Assembly: GCA_037501455.1 (NCBI GenBank)
Contig: CM074863.1
Span: forward strand, 6,382,001 to 6,446,000
Direction: 5' to 3'
Source: Lantana camara
Lineage: Eukaryota > Streptophyta > Magnoliopsida > Lamiales > Verbenaceae
DNA length: 64,000 bases
Shown: positions 38,481 to 51,900 of the stretch, piece by piece
How positions within the stretch are numbered: position 1 is the stretch's first letter
How the letters are laid out: every line of letters begins with the position of its first letter
The notes under the pieces: generated by a model
Databases searched by the model: none
What the model was told of the DNA's origin: nothing
The model's input: the letters and a program-made list of their open reading frames with translations, nothing else
Translations under genes and position numbers: made by a program

Positions 38481-40800
38481 CGTAAGGGATGACTTCATTA
38501 GAAGTACTGGCTTGTGGGAACAACCAATTCCCACTTGTTTCTTTTTTCTTTTTTTTATATATAATTTTTTGGGTTTTACCTTTTGTAATATATGCATACA
38601 ATTTTGTATGAAATGAATCTTTGCATTCTTGCGAATGTGGTAGCTTTTTGATAATTATAACTTTGACAGTCATTTTCTGGAATTTCTAGAATTTAAGTGA
38701 CAGATATTTTAGATTTACTGAAAGTGGACTATTTTTGGTCGTAAGTGCGCTGATTTAATATGCGAAAAGACAATCCATTAGAATATGGGTTTGTTCAAAC
38801 TCCACTAGGTGATGTTTACGTAACGTTGGACAGCTAAGTGTACCCAGAAATGATTTCAATCAACTAGCTCATTATATTTTGCCACACGAGTACATTTTTT
38901 TTTTATTTTAAGAGAGGATTAATATTGGTTTTTCAATTATCCCCAATAAAATTTGAACCCATAATCTACTAATTTATAGGTGCATATATGCTCACCACTT
39001 AAGTCATGAGCTCATCTCGTCACCGGAGTACATTTGATACGATGCATCTATACATATGTTAATCAGTTAATGGGGCTCACTGTATGTGACAAAATAGTAA
39101 TCCTTCAAATAATGGGCCGGCCCAAATGTTAAAAGCAATTGGAAATGAACACCTTATCTGAATTGCGAAAGAAATGATCAAATCGTATGACTGAAATATG
39201 GTTATGGGGCGTAAGGTTTAGATTTTCTAAGTCTTAATTTCTGTAAGAGAAAGAAGAGTAGGACTGCTTAAATTAACTTCACCGCTGCTACCTGCCTTAG
39301 GCATCAAATTCGTATTATTATTTTTTAATGCACATGAGTCCAACAGCTGTTCGTTTAATTTGTCTTAGGGCATTATCTAATGTTGGGACAAGTTGGAATT
39401 TCAGCTCAAAAGGCAGAGGGAATTTTCCAGGCTAAGCAAAGAATAGTTGAGAAACCCACCTGATAGATTGATTGATTAGAGTTATGACAAGGAAGGTATC
39501 TTGCTATTTGTCTTATAGCTAATAGATTCGTACAAATACTATCCAAATTAGAGAAATACGTACACGTATACTTAGAAAATAATCTACTCCCATTAATGAT
39601 TTTATTTTTCCTCATAGATTTGAATTATGGATACGAGTTTTGTGGTACTTGAAAGAATTGTGTTGCAAGCAATGTAACAGTAAAAATGATGCTCCATTTG
39701 CATCCGACATGCATGATTTTGCACCCACTTGCTGATCTTGATGATCGATTGGAATAGAATATGTCTCTGCATCGCAAATTTCCAGACCATTAATCTTAAT
39801 TTCAATTAAATTATGAAACATACATTATCCCTAAGAATTAGTTATACGTCAGTTTCTGAGACAAAGTAAAAGGGCGACAATTGTATTTGTGCACTTATGA
39901 TGAGGTATATATTAGCAATAACTACAGACTAACACGAAAAATTAATGAATCTAATTAGGTTCCTTGTCCCCATACCATGTGATCCAACAAGTTGTTTAGA
40001 GTAATGACATATTGCTAGATTTATTAATTATTAATTTTAAGAGTTGTTGTTAAGTTCGATTTAGGAATCTAATGAGTTAATTACAAGAATATTAGCGGAG
40101 AGGAAATGGAAGTGTTCATTGAAAATAAAAACAAAATATAGCAGTCCGCTGGCCATATCATAGTCATGATTCTCATTAATCACATGGATAGATTAATCTT
40201 ATAATTTAGGGGGAAACGTGATAATTACATTTATATATGTATAATAACAAAATGATAGCAATAACAAGAATAGAGGGATGGGAGTTTTGATGTTGCGGAA
40301 ACGAAACCAAACAATGCAGTTGGCAGTTGGCAGTTGGATCATTATTTATGATTAAAACCATGAGAAGATGATCATCCTCGTTGAACTTGAGCCCATGCCC
40401 AAAGGCGGCCAAATCGGATTGAATTGTCCCATTCTCATAAACAAAAAGTCATCTCACTTTAGTTAAGCGGACAGAAAAAGTGCTCAAATCCTAACCTACT
40501 AAATCACCCAAACGCCCAACTCTTGCCTCCTAGCAGTACCATGAAATGAAACCATATATATATATATATATTACCTAAAACATCAATGCTTCTGACTTTT
40601 TATCCAAACCAGATTTTACCTATCAAATCTCTAACTGCAACTTTAATGTCGATCTTGGATGATAGGTTATATTGCATTTTGACTTCCCACCCAATGAAAA
40701 GACTATACAACCTCTATAAAATGTAAAAGAAAACACACCCGTACACTTATATATTAATCAAATGATACTTGCTTTTGTTTAATTTCTATATACTGAGAAC
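38481..40800. other. Intergenic DNA with a SINE-like fragment
   Basis: No gene is visible. At about 38895-39027 a minus-strand tRNA-derived fragment can be read (B-box-like GGGTTCAAATT and A-box-like GACTTAAGTGGTGAGC). A threefold CAGTTGG repeat lies near 40316-40336 and a (TA)n run near 40554-40571. Confidence 0.45.
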
Positions 40801-41649
40801 CTATGTTTTAAAACCCGGACCGGACCGGCCGGTCGGACCGGTTCGACCGGTGACCGGCCGCCTCTCCGGTCCGGGTGACCCCTGAAAACCAGTCCCTTAA
40901 TGGACCAGTCCAGCCCGCTCAAAACCGGTCGAAAACCGGTCAGAAACCCGGACCGGACCGTTTCGCGGGCCGGTTGGCCCGGATTTTCTTTTTTTTTTTT
41001 TCAAAATTTTAAATTCAAAATATTTGATTTTGCTGGGGCTCGAACACGTGACCACCACATACCATGAAACCAATTGATCTAGCAACTCCCTTGTTAACTT
41101 TTGGGTTAATCAATATTAGTAACCTTTTGAATGATAAAGACTTAGTTTCTAATTCATATTTAAAAAATTGATTGTTAAGAAAATATTAATTACAATTACA
41201 AATATTAGACACGTAGTATGAACTAAATTTAAATACTGATAAAATAATGTGAATTTTTTTTTTTATAGTATATATCTATAGAAATATAAATGTATGTGGG
41301 ATTTTTTCTTTATTTTTTTTCCACAATAAATAGTATGATATTTGTTAAATTAATTTTTATCTAAATTGTTTGTAGATTTTTTATTTTAAAATTAATTGTT
41401 GGAGAATGTTATTTGAAAATTAATGAGTGGTTGTAAGTGATTTAAAATTATATATTTTTTATGCTATTTAACTTATTTTATTATTTTTAACTAATATTTA
41501 TAATATTATATAATATATTTTATTAAATATAATTATTATATAATTATGACGTCACACCGGTTCGACCGGTGGTCTAACCGGTCGAACCGGTAAAACCAGT
41601 AACCAGTAAGGCTTCCGGTTCGACGTCCGGTCCGGGTTTTAAAACATAG
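40801..41649. mobile_element. TIR element with 8-bp target duplication, 849 bp
   Basis: Terminal inverted repeats CTATGTTTTAAAACCCGGAC (40801-40820) and their inverse (to 41649) are perfect for about 20 bp. The element is flanked by a perfect 8-bp duplication, CTGAGAAC (40793-40800 and 41650-41657). Both ends are unusually rich in CCGGTTCGACCGGT-type palindromes, while the centre is AT-rich. No transposase is encoded. The 8-bp duplication suggests a non-autonomous hAT, although a Mutator-like origin is possible. Near 41035-41085 a minus-strand tRNA-like B box (GTGTTCGAGCCCC) is embedded. Confidence 0.85.
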
Positions 41650-41964
41650 CTGAGAACAAATCTCGTGTGCACCACGGCCGCATAATCAATTCACATAGTA
41701 AAATTTTCAAAATTAAAAATCGGATCTATATTTAGGGTTAGACAATCGGTCCATATAAGAATCTTCCATTTCCAAGTAAGATATTTCTTCTTTAAGCTAT
41801 AAAATGACACTCACCCATTTTCCTTTTTATAGGATTAGGATGGGAGTTAATTCTGTTTCTACCTTTCTAGGTAATAATGGAAGGTAGTGGCAGCGCCCAT
41901 GCAATTTCCTTTAATTTCCAGCAAAGTTGGGACAGTTTCTTAGTTGAGAAGTGATAAACAATTT

Positions 41965-42588
41965 TGATGTGGGCCATATTTTCCACATTAATTAAATCAA
42001 GAAATAAGAGGATTATTATTACGGTTGAAGAAGAAAAAAGAGATTGAGAAAAGTAGGGAATATGGGGTCAAAGCAAGAACGTGGTCATAGAGTTTGAATT
42101 TGAAAGAGTCCCCACGTGCCTAACTTTTGGGGGAGCTACAACCAACTTCTAGAGAGAATATAAGAAGAGAGAGAGAAGATAATTTCAGGACATATCGTCA
42201 TTTGAGCTACCTACAGAAAACCCTAGCAGCAGTCCCAATTCTGAGAACTACTACTTTGATTCTTAGCCATTTTCCATCGTTTTCTTTTATTATTTTCCAT
42301 TGTAATTTCCATAGATTTTTAGTATAGAGATTCTCCTCAGCCAGATATCACAATTTGTCCATTATCTACAGAATATCATTGTATTTCAGAATTATCAAGT
42401 TTTCCAAGACGATACGACGGAGATTTATTCATCTCACTTTAATTCTCTTTTTATATTGGTATCTTTCTATTATTATTATTTCTCCTTATGCGTTAATATT
42501 TGAATTGATTGCTCTATGTTACAGCTTGATACGTCGAATTCCCAATTAAACAAATTACTTGGTGTTATTCAATTTTTGACTAACATCA
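41965..42588 (+). repeat. Left (5') LTR, 624 bp, uninterrupted
   Basis: Begins TGATGTGG and ends ACATCA. It aligns base for base with the right LTR once the hAT element is left out: both are 624 bp. I count three substitutions (42061, 42063 and 42121 against 48760, 48762 and 48820). It retains the empty hAT site AGCAGCAG at 42225-42232. A 64-codon frame in it is identical in both LTRs and is not a gene. Confidence 0.95.
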
Positions 42589-42590
42589 TT

Positions 42591-42608
42591 TGGCGCCGTC
42601 TGTGGGAA
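42591..42608 (+). other. Primer-binding site
   Basis: TGGCGCCGTCTGTGGGAA lies two bases after the left LTR. It starts with TGG, the complement of a tRNA 3' CCA, and has the form usual in plant Gypsy elements. Which tRNA it matches was not determined. Confidence 0.8.
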
Positions 42609-42651
42609 AGCGATTAAATCGAGCAAAAGGCGTGAGTTTTCACAATTTTTC

Positions 42652-45122
42652 ATGGCATCCAAGACCGGATCTAGCGGTGTATCAACTCCAATCAACCCGT
42701 CTGCTCCGGCAACGACGGGCGCTGAAAAAGTAGTCGGTAGTGCTTCAAACCCGCTTTTCATTGGAAGTATCCCCGTGATGACCGATTCAACCGTCGTTAC
42801 GACAACGGGAGATACGCTGTCAGCCAAAGACAAGGAAAACGTTCTGGAATCCAGCGAGATTGGGGGTTTGAGGAACGCACGAAGCCAAAATCCCGAACAG
42901 GAGGATGGAGGCCTGCTGACCCCTCCAGGTGCTGGAAGTTCCTCACCAGGAAGGACACTCCTGCCTGAAAGGCTGAACCTGTTCGTTGGAACAGGCAGGC
43001 AGGGGGGCTACCAGCGGTCTACTGAAGAGCTGGAAGTACTGTTGAGCCAAACATTCAACCCCCAGCCGGCTGTTAAAGTAACTGACATACCTGGAGGGGC
43101 GACGTCAGGAAGCAGTACCGCTGCTGTCCAGTTCCAGGCTAAGAGAGCAGCTGGAGGATCCGGAGGATTGGGAGACGGCCTGTTACGGCCAGACGCCCCT
43201 ATTCACCTTACAGTTGGAGAGTTTCAGCAATGGATTAACACCGTTGTAGCCGCCGCCACGGGGCAACGAGACCAACCGCTAGCTTCGGTGCGCGGAACAG
43301 CCCCGCCACCACACTTTGCAGAAACGGCGACTAGAAGAATGGTGATACCTTCAACTGGAGAAGTCTTACCTCCAGTTAGGGGCCCCCTAGGGCTGCAAGA
43401 AGCTGGCGGGATCGGAAATTGGGCAGCAAGCAGAGCTGCATGGCAGCCAATGGCGCCACCACCAACCATGGATTACCAGACGGGAAGAAGAGAACCAGGC
43501 TTCCCCGAGCAGCCCGACTGGGCTGCCAGGTTACAGCAGAGGCTGGAAGAGATAGAGAGGCAAATGAGAGCAAGACCTGCCAGAGTAACCAGGAGGGGTG
43601 GACCTTTCAGCCAGAGGATCCTAGCTGATGAACTCCTTCCAGGTTGCAAGACATCCGGGCTGCCAGAGTACAATGGGGCAATGGACCCCCAAAAGCACCT
43701 GGATCGGTTCGAGAATTTAGCTCTTCTGTACCAGTACAGTGAAGGGGTGAAATGCAGAGTGTTCTTGACCACATTTACGGGCAATGCACAAGAGTGGGCC
43801 CGACAGCTTGAGCCTGGATCCATACATTCCTTCGACCAGTTCGCTGCGTTGTTCTTACATCAGTTCGCTAGCAGCAAGGGCTACCAGAAAACTCCGAATG
43901 CTCTTTTCGTGGTAAAGCAGAGAGATGGGGAGTCTTTGAGGAGTTACATCAATAGGTTCACCAAAGCTGTGCTGGAAGTCCCTTCTGCTACTGCGGAAGT
44001 GCGTGCTAGTGCCTTCCAAGAGGGCTTGAGGAAATGAGCATTCTTCACTTCGCTCTCCAAAAAGCCACCCACCAGCTGGGATGACCTTCTAACCAGGGCG
44101 GAAAAGTATATTAATTCGGAGGAAGCAGAAGCGGGAAAGGATGAATCAATAGCTGACAGGAGGAGAGAAAGAAAGGAGGACGAACACCTGCCAGCTCCGG
44201 CCAAAAGGATCAGAATTAGGGATGTAAACAAACGAGCCGGCTCGCGAGCTTTCTCGAGCCGAGCTCGAACCCAAGCCCCTTTGTTTTTGGCTCGTGGCTC
44301 GCGAGCCGGCTCGCAAGCCTCTATTTTTAATTAAAAATAAATAAATATTAATTTATATATATATAAATACTTATATAATATATAATATTATATATATATA
44401 TACTTATTTTTATATAAATATATATATATATATTAAAAATAATTATTTTTTAAATAAAAATATATGTTTTTTATGGCTCGCGAGCCGAGCCGAGCCGCTC
44501 ACAAGCTTGGTCGAGCCGAGCTCGAGCCAGGAAAAAAGGGCCAAGCTCGGCTCGGCTCGGCTCGTTTACATCCCTAATCAGAATACCTGAAGAGCGAGAG
44601 CATTCTGATTTGAACCCCCGATACGATCGATACACTAGGCTGCACACAACACCGTCACAAACTTTGATGCAGATTCAAGGAACGAGACTTTTGAATTGGC
44701 CTAGAAGCTCGAAGGATGGGCCCCATAATCCTCCTTCGGAGAGATTTTGCCAATTTCACAACGACTATGGCCACGACACCAATGAATGCCGGCACCTACA
44801 AAATGAAATTGAATGGCTAGTTCAGGAAGGCTACTTGCAAGAGCTGATCTGCCAAGATCGAACGAAAGGTGGGGAGATGTTCCCAAGACGAAGTGCAGCT
44901 GGAAGTAACTTACCTGGAAGGAACGCATTAAGACCAAGAAGAAACCTACCGGGAAGAAGACCACCAGGAAGGAATGCCCCCAGGCAGAACTACGGCAGGA
45001 GGGATCAGCTACCGATGGTGGAGGAGCAGATAAGACATCCCTCACTAGAAGGACACTTGATTCCAGCGTCCCCTGCAGAACCAGGAAGTGCAGGAGAAAG
45101 TGAGCTGGAGGAGGATCCTTAA
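42652..45122 (+). pseudogene. Retrotransposon gag, broken by a stop and a hAT MITE
   Basis: The first part, 42652-44037, encodes 461 residues ending in a retrotransposon gag domain (YNGAMDPQKHLDRFENLALL, then the EWARQLEPGSIHSFDQF and YINRFTKAV segments). An in-frame TGA at 44035-44037 interrupts it, but recognisable gag sequence continues in the same frame to 44208. There a 360-bp hAT MITE is inserted. After it the gag resumes, with a zinc knuckle CQFHNDYGHDTNEC and an Arg/Pro-rich tail, ending at 45122. The insertion plus duplicated target is 368 bp; subtracting it puts the downstream part exactly in frame with the upstream part. Confidence 0.88.
44217..44576. mobile_element. hAT-type MITE, 360 bp, inserted in gag
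   Basis: Inverted termini TAGGGATGTAAAC and an 8-bp duplication ATCAGAAT (44209-44216 and 44577-44584) define it exactly. The ends carry repeated GAGCCGAGC/GCTCGGCTC motifs and the centre is nearly pure AT. It has no coding capacity. Its terminus differs from that of the autonomous hAT at 48932, so it belongs to another subfamily. Confidence 0.94.
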
Positions 45123-45288
45123 GAAAGCAGAAACGCTGGAACCTGTAGGAAAGCTGGGCCGCAGCTGGGAAGGGCCCCTCAAAGTCATAAAGATTGTGGG
45201 TCGAGGAGCTTATGAGCTGGAGGATGAAGACGGAAAGAAGTTATCCCTACCCTGGAACATGCAAAACCTGAAAAGGTTCTTCTGCTAA
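45097..45288 (+). pseudogene. Integrase C-terminal remnant, directly after gag
   Basis: About 60 codons in a frame different from gag match the extreme C terminus of Tat-type integrase (GKLGRSWEGPLKVIKIVG, then ELEDEDGKKLSLPWNMQNLK) and end at TAA. The Gypsy polyprotein later in this window ends with the same pattern (WEGPFRIAKVG, WNAHNLRVFYV). The fragment overlaps the end of gag, so a single large deletion removed protease, reverse transcriptase, RNase H and most of integrase. Confidence 0.85.
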
Positions 45289-48200
45289 GCAGGCACGCGG
45301 CCTGCACACCTGAAAGCAGAGCAGAAGGAGGAACGTATTATCAGCACTTCCAGGTTACAACGTTTTTGTTCGCATGTTTGATCATGGTTTACATAAACTT
45401 TTCGATATTTTGATTCATGAGAAGGAAGGAGATTATGTTTTATGTTTATATGTTATTTGAATGACTAACTTAATGGGATTTGTAAGAATGCATGATGATG
45501 AGAAAAGAACCAGCTCGGGCTATGTTCTAATTACATATGCATTGTGATGAGAAAAAAAAATGAATTATGCTGGGCTACGCTCTGAATGCATCATATTATG
45601 GTTGAGTTTACACTTGAGACAGGCACATGCTAAGCCTCCGCGGCTATACTACTGAAAATTTGAACATTTTCAATGATTGATTATCCGGGATGAAGGGGGC
45701 ACACAAATAAGTCCCTCTTGGGAAGGCGCGTTGATTACGCATATGCCTTGGGAAGAGCTGGAAGAAAGGCTCTTGGGAGTGATTCTCCACCTGCTACCAC
45801 CAGTCGGGTTGGCCACCTAGCTGGAAGGGAGCAGCTATTGCTAGGGTCGGATAGAATGCCCTCAGCACGAGCGGATCTGGCAGTCCCTCACCATAAATAC
45901 CTGGCAGAAAGGACATGCTCCCAGCTGAACAGGAGAGCAACAGGCAGGACAAGGTGAGGGTCTTCACCAGAACCGAGTCAGAACCTCCTCCTTGGACTGC
46001 CTACTTCCTGCTAGCAGAACGAAAAGAGAATGAAAGAAGAGGAAGACTGACACAAGCCAGATGCTCACACAATATCACAAGCATGTGCCAAAAGTGAAAA
46101 ATCAAGTGTTCAAGACATTCATGAGCGCTCGATGGAAATGAGCGAAAATGAAAATTCAACGTGTAGCTCAAAGGAACCGAGCTCAGGCTAGTAAACTAAA
46201 TACAGAAACAAACGCAAGAGAAAAATTTTAAAGTCTTTGCAGGTTCAGGAAATTCGAAGGAGCTTAAACCTCCCTTGTGTTGCTGATTTTGCTGGAGAAT
46301 TAGCTGCTCCGACAGATGGAAAGGAGTGCTCGATGAAAAAGTACAGACAGGGGGGAGTCGAACGTTCTGTTACAGGCTACAACTATCCAGCTTTATCCCT
46401 ACAGCTGCCCAACCTGGCCGCAATACTCGCTGCTGAACGTGGAGATACATTCGGACATTAGCTGGAAGTTTCACAAGAAGAGCAGTAGGAGGTAGTTCCT
46501 GCTGCTGATCTCAACCTCATGCTACTGAGCTCGACATCCTGCTATTGCGTTGTTGATCTCAACCTCCTACTACTGCGTTGCTGATCTCAACCTCCTGCTG
46601 CTGAGTGGCTGATCTAAACATCCTACAGTCAAGTTGCTGATCTCAACCTCTTGTTGCTAATCACAACCTCCTGTTGCTGATTCTAGGCACATGAGCTTCT
46701 TGAAGAATGCTAGAAGGAAAAGCAACAACCACTATTCAATGTGAAGCTGAAATTCATCCTAAATCATCAACCGAGTACAAGACAACAAGCTAGGAAGAAG
46801 AAATTGAAGAAAATTATTATAACAGGAGAGGGAAGCAGACAAGCATCATGCTCAACAAAGAATCAAAGGATGACCTAGCAAAGCTCACAATACAGAAAGA
46901 CAACTTCAAGTATGTTTTCATCACAAAGAGATAAATTCGAGGTTTCTTTACTACAAGAAAGCAACAACTCAGTGCAATACTCAAAAGCAAATACAAGTGA
47001 AAGCAATTAGAAGAGAAAGCTGCAATCTTCTCAAGAAGCTGGAAATATATTACACGCCCGCAAATCCCATCACAACAGCAACCGCAAGCCGCCCACCAAC
47101 CTATCATCAAAACAACAATTCAACATTAGTGTCCCAAGAGTAGATACGAGCGAGAGGATAAATGGCAGAAAAAGCTACAAAATTTACCTCTGGAAAGCTG
47201 GAAGAACACCCATCAATTCAACAACAATCACCAATTCATCAACTCCATCAATTCAGCCACGAGCAACGGCACCAACATATAACTAAGCAAGTAAGAAAGC
47301 CGAATTTCAGATTCTCTTCAACCAAGATAAACAAGAGGCAACAATCCACGATCAATACAGCTTATCTAAGGCCAAAATCAAAGAAATCGAGAAATATGGC
47401 TTACCGGAAATGAAGATCTCTTCAACGAGATTAGTGGTGACTGGAATAATCGCCTCCGGGCAGATTCTCAATCCAAATCTGCAACCAAAACTTCATTTTT
47501 TGTGGAGGAAGAAAGTATACTTTACAGAAGTTCAAAGAAACCTTCAAATCAAAACAGAAAGAGGAGATATTTTCACGGAACAAGCTCAGCAGCGGCTGGT
47601 GTCGCCCCAACCGGCCGTGAGACGAATCCAACCAGGCAACTTCAAGCACCACTTTTATTCAAACCCAGAAATAAAAGTCGAAAAGAGGAAAAATAAACAA
47701 AAAAAAAAAAAAGAGAAATAAGAAGAAGGGAGAAGCCCTACCGGTGAGGTGGAGGCGAGCGGCGCTGGGTTGCGTAGGTGGCGGCGCTGCTATGTGAACG
47801 CTGTGAGAAAACAAAGGGAAATTCAGATCTACAAAACCCAAGCTCCGATTTCGTCAAAAAATCATCAAAAAGATATATAAATACAAACAACCGAAGAGTT
47901 ATCTAAAGTGGGGATGTCTCCGGCGCTAGAGCGGCGGCAGGAACTCCGGCGGAGACCCTAGGTGGCGAAGAAGACAACTCGGGCCTGCAAAAGAAGGAAG
48001 CCCTCGTTATCCTTAAAAATAAAAAAAAAAACTGAAGAAAAATAAAGGAAATGGAGCATTGCCAACAGCGGCGGTGGACGCCGGAGACGGGAAAATAAAG
48101 GGACGAAATCCCTTGGTTTATTGCCTAGGAAAGAAGCAACTGTCTCGTGAAGTGTGCAAGAAGAAATGAAATTTCCGTTTGAAGTGGCTATGGAAAAAGC

Positions 48201-48645
48201 AAATGCTATGTCTAAAAAGCTCTCCAACTCACGGAACGTACCGCCAAACTTTGGAAAAGAATAAATACTTGTAGTCGAGCTGGCGGGAAAGAAAATCAGA
48301 AAGGAACAGGGCGAGTAGGAAGGAATATGTGAAAGAAAATTAAGCTGAAAGGAACAATTAGCTAGAGGGAGAAAGACACTGAGCTGAAAGTCAGGAAGAT
48401 CTCAAAAAGCAGAATGCTAAGCCAATTTCAAGAAGCAGAATTCCAACTATGCCTTGGGTACGGGTCGCACGGTTGTACTCTTTTTACTCATGAGGGTTTT
48501 TCCCACGTGGTTTTCCCGAGTGAGATTTTTAATGAGGCAATCACCATACCCGAGAAGGAAGACCAACCAGTTCAAGACATGCAAACATCCTGAGTTGTTC
48601 TTCGAGATTTTACTACTCTCACAGCCGTTCACACTGTTCGACTGT
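45289..48645 (+). other. Non-coding 3' interior of the LTR retrotransposon
   Basis: About 3.4 kb between the integrase remnant and the purine tract encodes no recognisable protein. Short frames lack domains. Long untranslated interiors of this kind are usual in Tat-type elements. It includes the tandem repeat at 46497-46683. Confidence 0.7.
46497..46683 (+). repeat. Tandem repeat of CTGATCTCAACCTCCTGCTG-type units
   Basis: About six diverged copies of a roughly 30-33 bp unit with core GCTGATCTCAACCTCCTGCT lie in the retrotransposon's untranslated interior. Copies vary by substitutions and small length changes. Confidence 0.75.
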
Positions 48646-48663
48646 AAGAGTAGGGGGGAGTGA
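48646..48663 (+). other. Polypurine tract
   Basis: AAGAGTAGGGGGGAGTGA lies immediately before the right LTR, the usual place of the plus-strand primer. With the LTR it also confirms a plus-strand element. Confidence 0.85.
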
Positions 48664-48931
48664 TGATGTGGGCCATATTTTCCACATTAATTAAATCAAG
48701 AAATAAGAGGATTATTATTACGGTTGAAGAAGAAAAAAGAGATTGAGAAAAGTAGGGAAGAAGGGGTCAAAGCAAGAACGTGGTCATAGAGTTTGAATTT
48801 GAAAGAGTCCCCACGTGCCCAACTTTTGGGGGAGCTACAACCAACTTCTAGAGAGAATATAAGAAGAGAGAGAGAAGATAATTTCAGGACATATCGTCAT
48901 TTGAGCTACCTACAGAAAACCCTAGCAGCAG

Positions 48932-51900
48932 TAGGGGTGAGCAAGAATCGAACCGAAACCGAAAACCGCGCCGAACCGAAACCGAACCGATGATAACCGA
49001 ACCGAACCGAGGGTGGTTCGGTTCGGTTTCGGTTAGTGGTTTTGGAAATTTTTGGTTTCGGTTTCGGTTCGGTAAAAACCGACATATTCTCGGTTTTTAC
49101 CGAAAAAACCGAACCTAACATAAGTAATATTACGTTTTTACTTTGGGATTCAGGAAACGTGTTTTAGTCTTTGACTTAAGGGAAGAAAAACATTGTTCAA
49201 CTTCAGATTCAAACATTCAAGTCTTCTTCACTCTTCTTCAGTCTTCAACCCTAAAAAATCGCCGCTTAAGTCTCAACCTCACTGTTGCCACTCGCCTCCG
49301 CCGCTCCGCTAGTCGCCACCAAGTTCTTCACCGACGACCACCGCAGCAGCGTCGTCTCCACAGATCGGTAAACCCTCTTTCTTTTTTCTTATTTCTTTTT
49401 CTTTTTCTTATTTTGACAAAATACCTACCAATCTAGCATATAGACAACCAAAATCGATTTTTTTTCCCTTTCCAGTACTCTTGTTGTTTTAATTTCTAGT
49501 ACTCTAGAAAAATTCTGAATATTCTTGTTGAATTTTGATTTTAGGCATAGTGATTTAGTAATTAAGCAAAAGAAACTTGCCGAGCTGATTTTCTACTTCT
49601 CTAAAGTGCTTAGTTGTTAGTTGTACTGTTGTAGTGATTTAGGGAAAAATAATTAGTAAAAGCACTTCGTTTGTCACTGTGTGTGTTAAAAAACTCTTGC
49701 TTCTGTTCAAATATTCAGACTTTCAGTTTAGATAAAACAGGATTAGAGACTTTTAGTTTAGATAATATTTGATGAATTTAAAGTTTGTCACTTTGAATTT
49801 GTTTCAGTCAGAATATGGAGCCAATACTAGAAGATGAGGCAAATTCCGAGGATAACAACCCTCACGAGGGGAAAAGCAACTCAGGGGGCAATGAGGAAGA
49901 TCAAACTCAAAGTTCTCGCAAAACGAAAAAGAGAAAGCAATCGGCAGATGACAGTGAAGATTCAAAGAAAAGGTCTGAGGTATGGAATCACTTTGATGAG
50001 TTCATTGATAAAAATGGGAAACGTAGAGCTAGATGCAAACATTGCCAAAAGGATATAGCTGCTGATCCTAAGAAAAATGGAACTAGTGGTATGAACAACC
50101 ATTTGAAAAGCTGTAAAAAAAATCCCGAGAATAGGATTGAGAACTACACTCTTGACAGTTACACTCAAAGTGTAGATTTAAGAGATATGTCCTCTCATGT
50201 TCATGCTCCAAGTAAGTTTGATCAAGAAGCAGTTAGAGAAGCCTTAGCTAAAATGTGCATAATTGATGAATTGGCATTTAAATTTGTAGAGGGTGAAGGC
50301 TTTAAGAAATTCATGGCTGTTGCATGTCCTCAATTTGTTATCCCACATAGAACTACGGTTGCTAGAGATTGTCTGAAGTTGTATTTCTATGAAAGGACCA
50401 AACTAAAGGATTATTTTAGAAGATCTGGGGCTAGGGTGTCTCTTACCACCGATACATGGACTTCAAATCAGAAATATAATTATGTTTGCTTGACTGCTCA
50501 TTTTTTGGATGACCAATGGAAATTGCATAAATTGGTATTGAATTTTGTGCCATGTACTAGTCATAAAGGTGAAGATATCGGAATGTTAATTGAAAAATGC
50601 TTGCTTGATTGGGGGATAGATAATATATTTACTATCACAGTTGATAATGCCTCTTCCAATGATACTACGGTTGGTTACTTGAAAAAAAGGTTAGTAACTT
50701 GGAAGAAGGCAATTTGTGATGGTAAATATTTGCATATGCGGTGTGTTGCTCACATTATTCAGCTTGTTGTGAAAGATGGTTTGTCGGAGATTAGTGAGGC
50801 TGTTAATCGGGTTAGGACAGTGGTGAGATATTTGAGACTATCACCGGCTAGATGGAAAAAATTTAAGGATTATGCTGAAGAAGAAAAAATATCTACAAGG
50901 AAATTGTTAAGTCTTGATTGTCCAACTCGATGGAATTCTTGTTACTTTATGCTTGAAACTGCATTGATTTTTCGGAATGTGTTTGATAGATATTACATAT
51001 GTGATAAGGATTTCCACAATGATTTTAGCAATGGAGGAACACATGGTCATGTTGGGCTTCCTACTTTTGATGATTGGGTGGTTATTGAAAGGCTGGTGAA
51101 GGTTTTGAAACATTTTTATCGGTTTACTGTGAGAGTGTCAGCTACAAAATTTGTCACGTCTAATGTGTTTTTAGATGAAGTGAGTGATATTGACACATTG
51201 ATAAAACAATGGATGGAGGGTAGTGATAAGGAAGTTGCAGAAGTTGCAAAAAGGATGAAATTAAAGTTTGATAAGTATTGGGGTGATCCGAAAAAGATGA
51301 ATATGTTGTTGTTTGTCGTAGTTGTACTTGATCCTCGCTACAAGCTCAAATATGTTCACTTCACCCTAGAGGACATGTATGATGTTGAGTTAGGAATTGA
51401 AATTTCTGATCTAGGCACAAAGGCCCTTAATGAAATGTTTGAAGCATATCATAATATGTATGCTTCTAGTTGTGCAAGAACATCTTCAGATTCTACATCA
51501 TGCATTTCGAGCAGCAGTTGTTTAACTGATTCTGATTCTGACGCGGAGAAAGAGGCAGCAACGGCCCGTAGAATGTCTAGATATCTCAGTAGTGTTGGTG
51601 ATAGTTCAAGTAGGACAGAATTGGAGAGATATTTGAAGGAGGATAGAGAACCACTTGACTCGAATTTTGATGTTCTTGAATATTGGAAATTAAACTCCTC
51701 CCGATTTCCGATTTTAGCAAAGATGGCTCGTGATTTGTTGGCTATGCCAATTTCTACCGTCGCCTCAGAGTCTACTTTCAGTATGTCAGGTCGGGTGATA
51801 GATGATTTTAGAGCTTCTTTGACTCCAAGAATGGCGCAAGCTCTCATTTGTACCCAAGGTTGGCTTCGCAACGAGCCTCCGAGTGAGAAACCAATTGAGG

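Noticed and set aside
42355..42549. 64-codon frame, repeated identically at 52802-52996
   Set aside because: It is LTR sequence; identity in both places reflects the shared origin of the LTRs, not a conserved gene.
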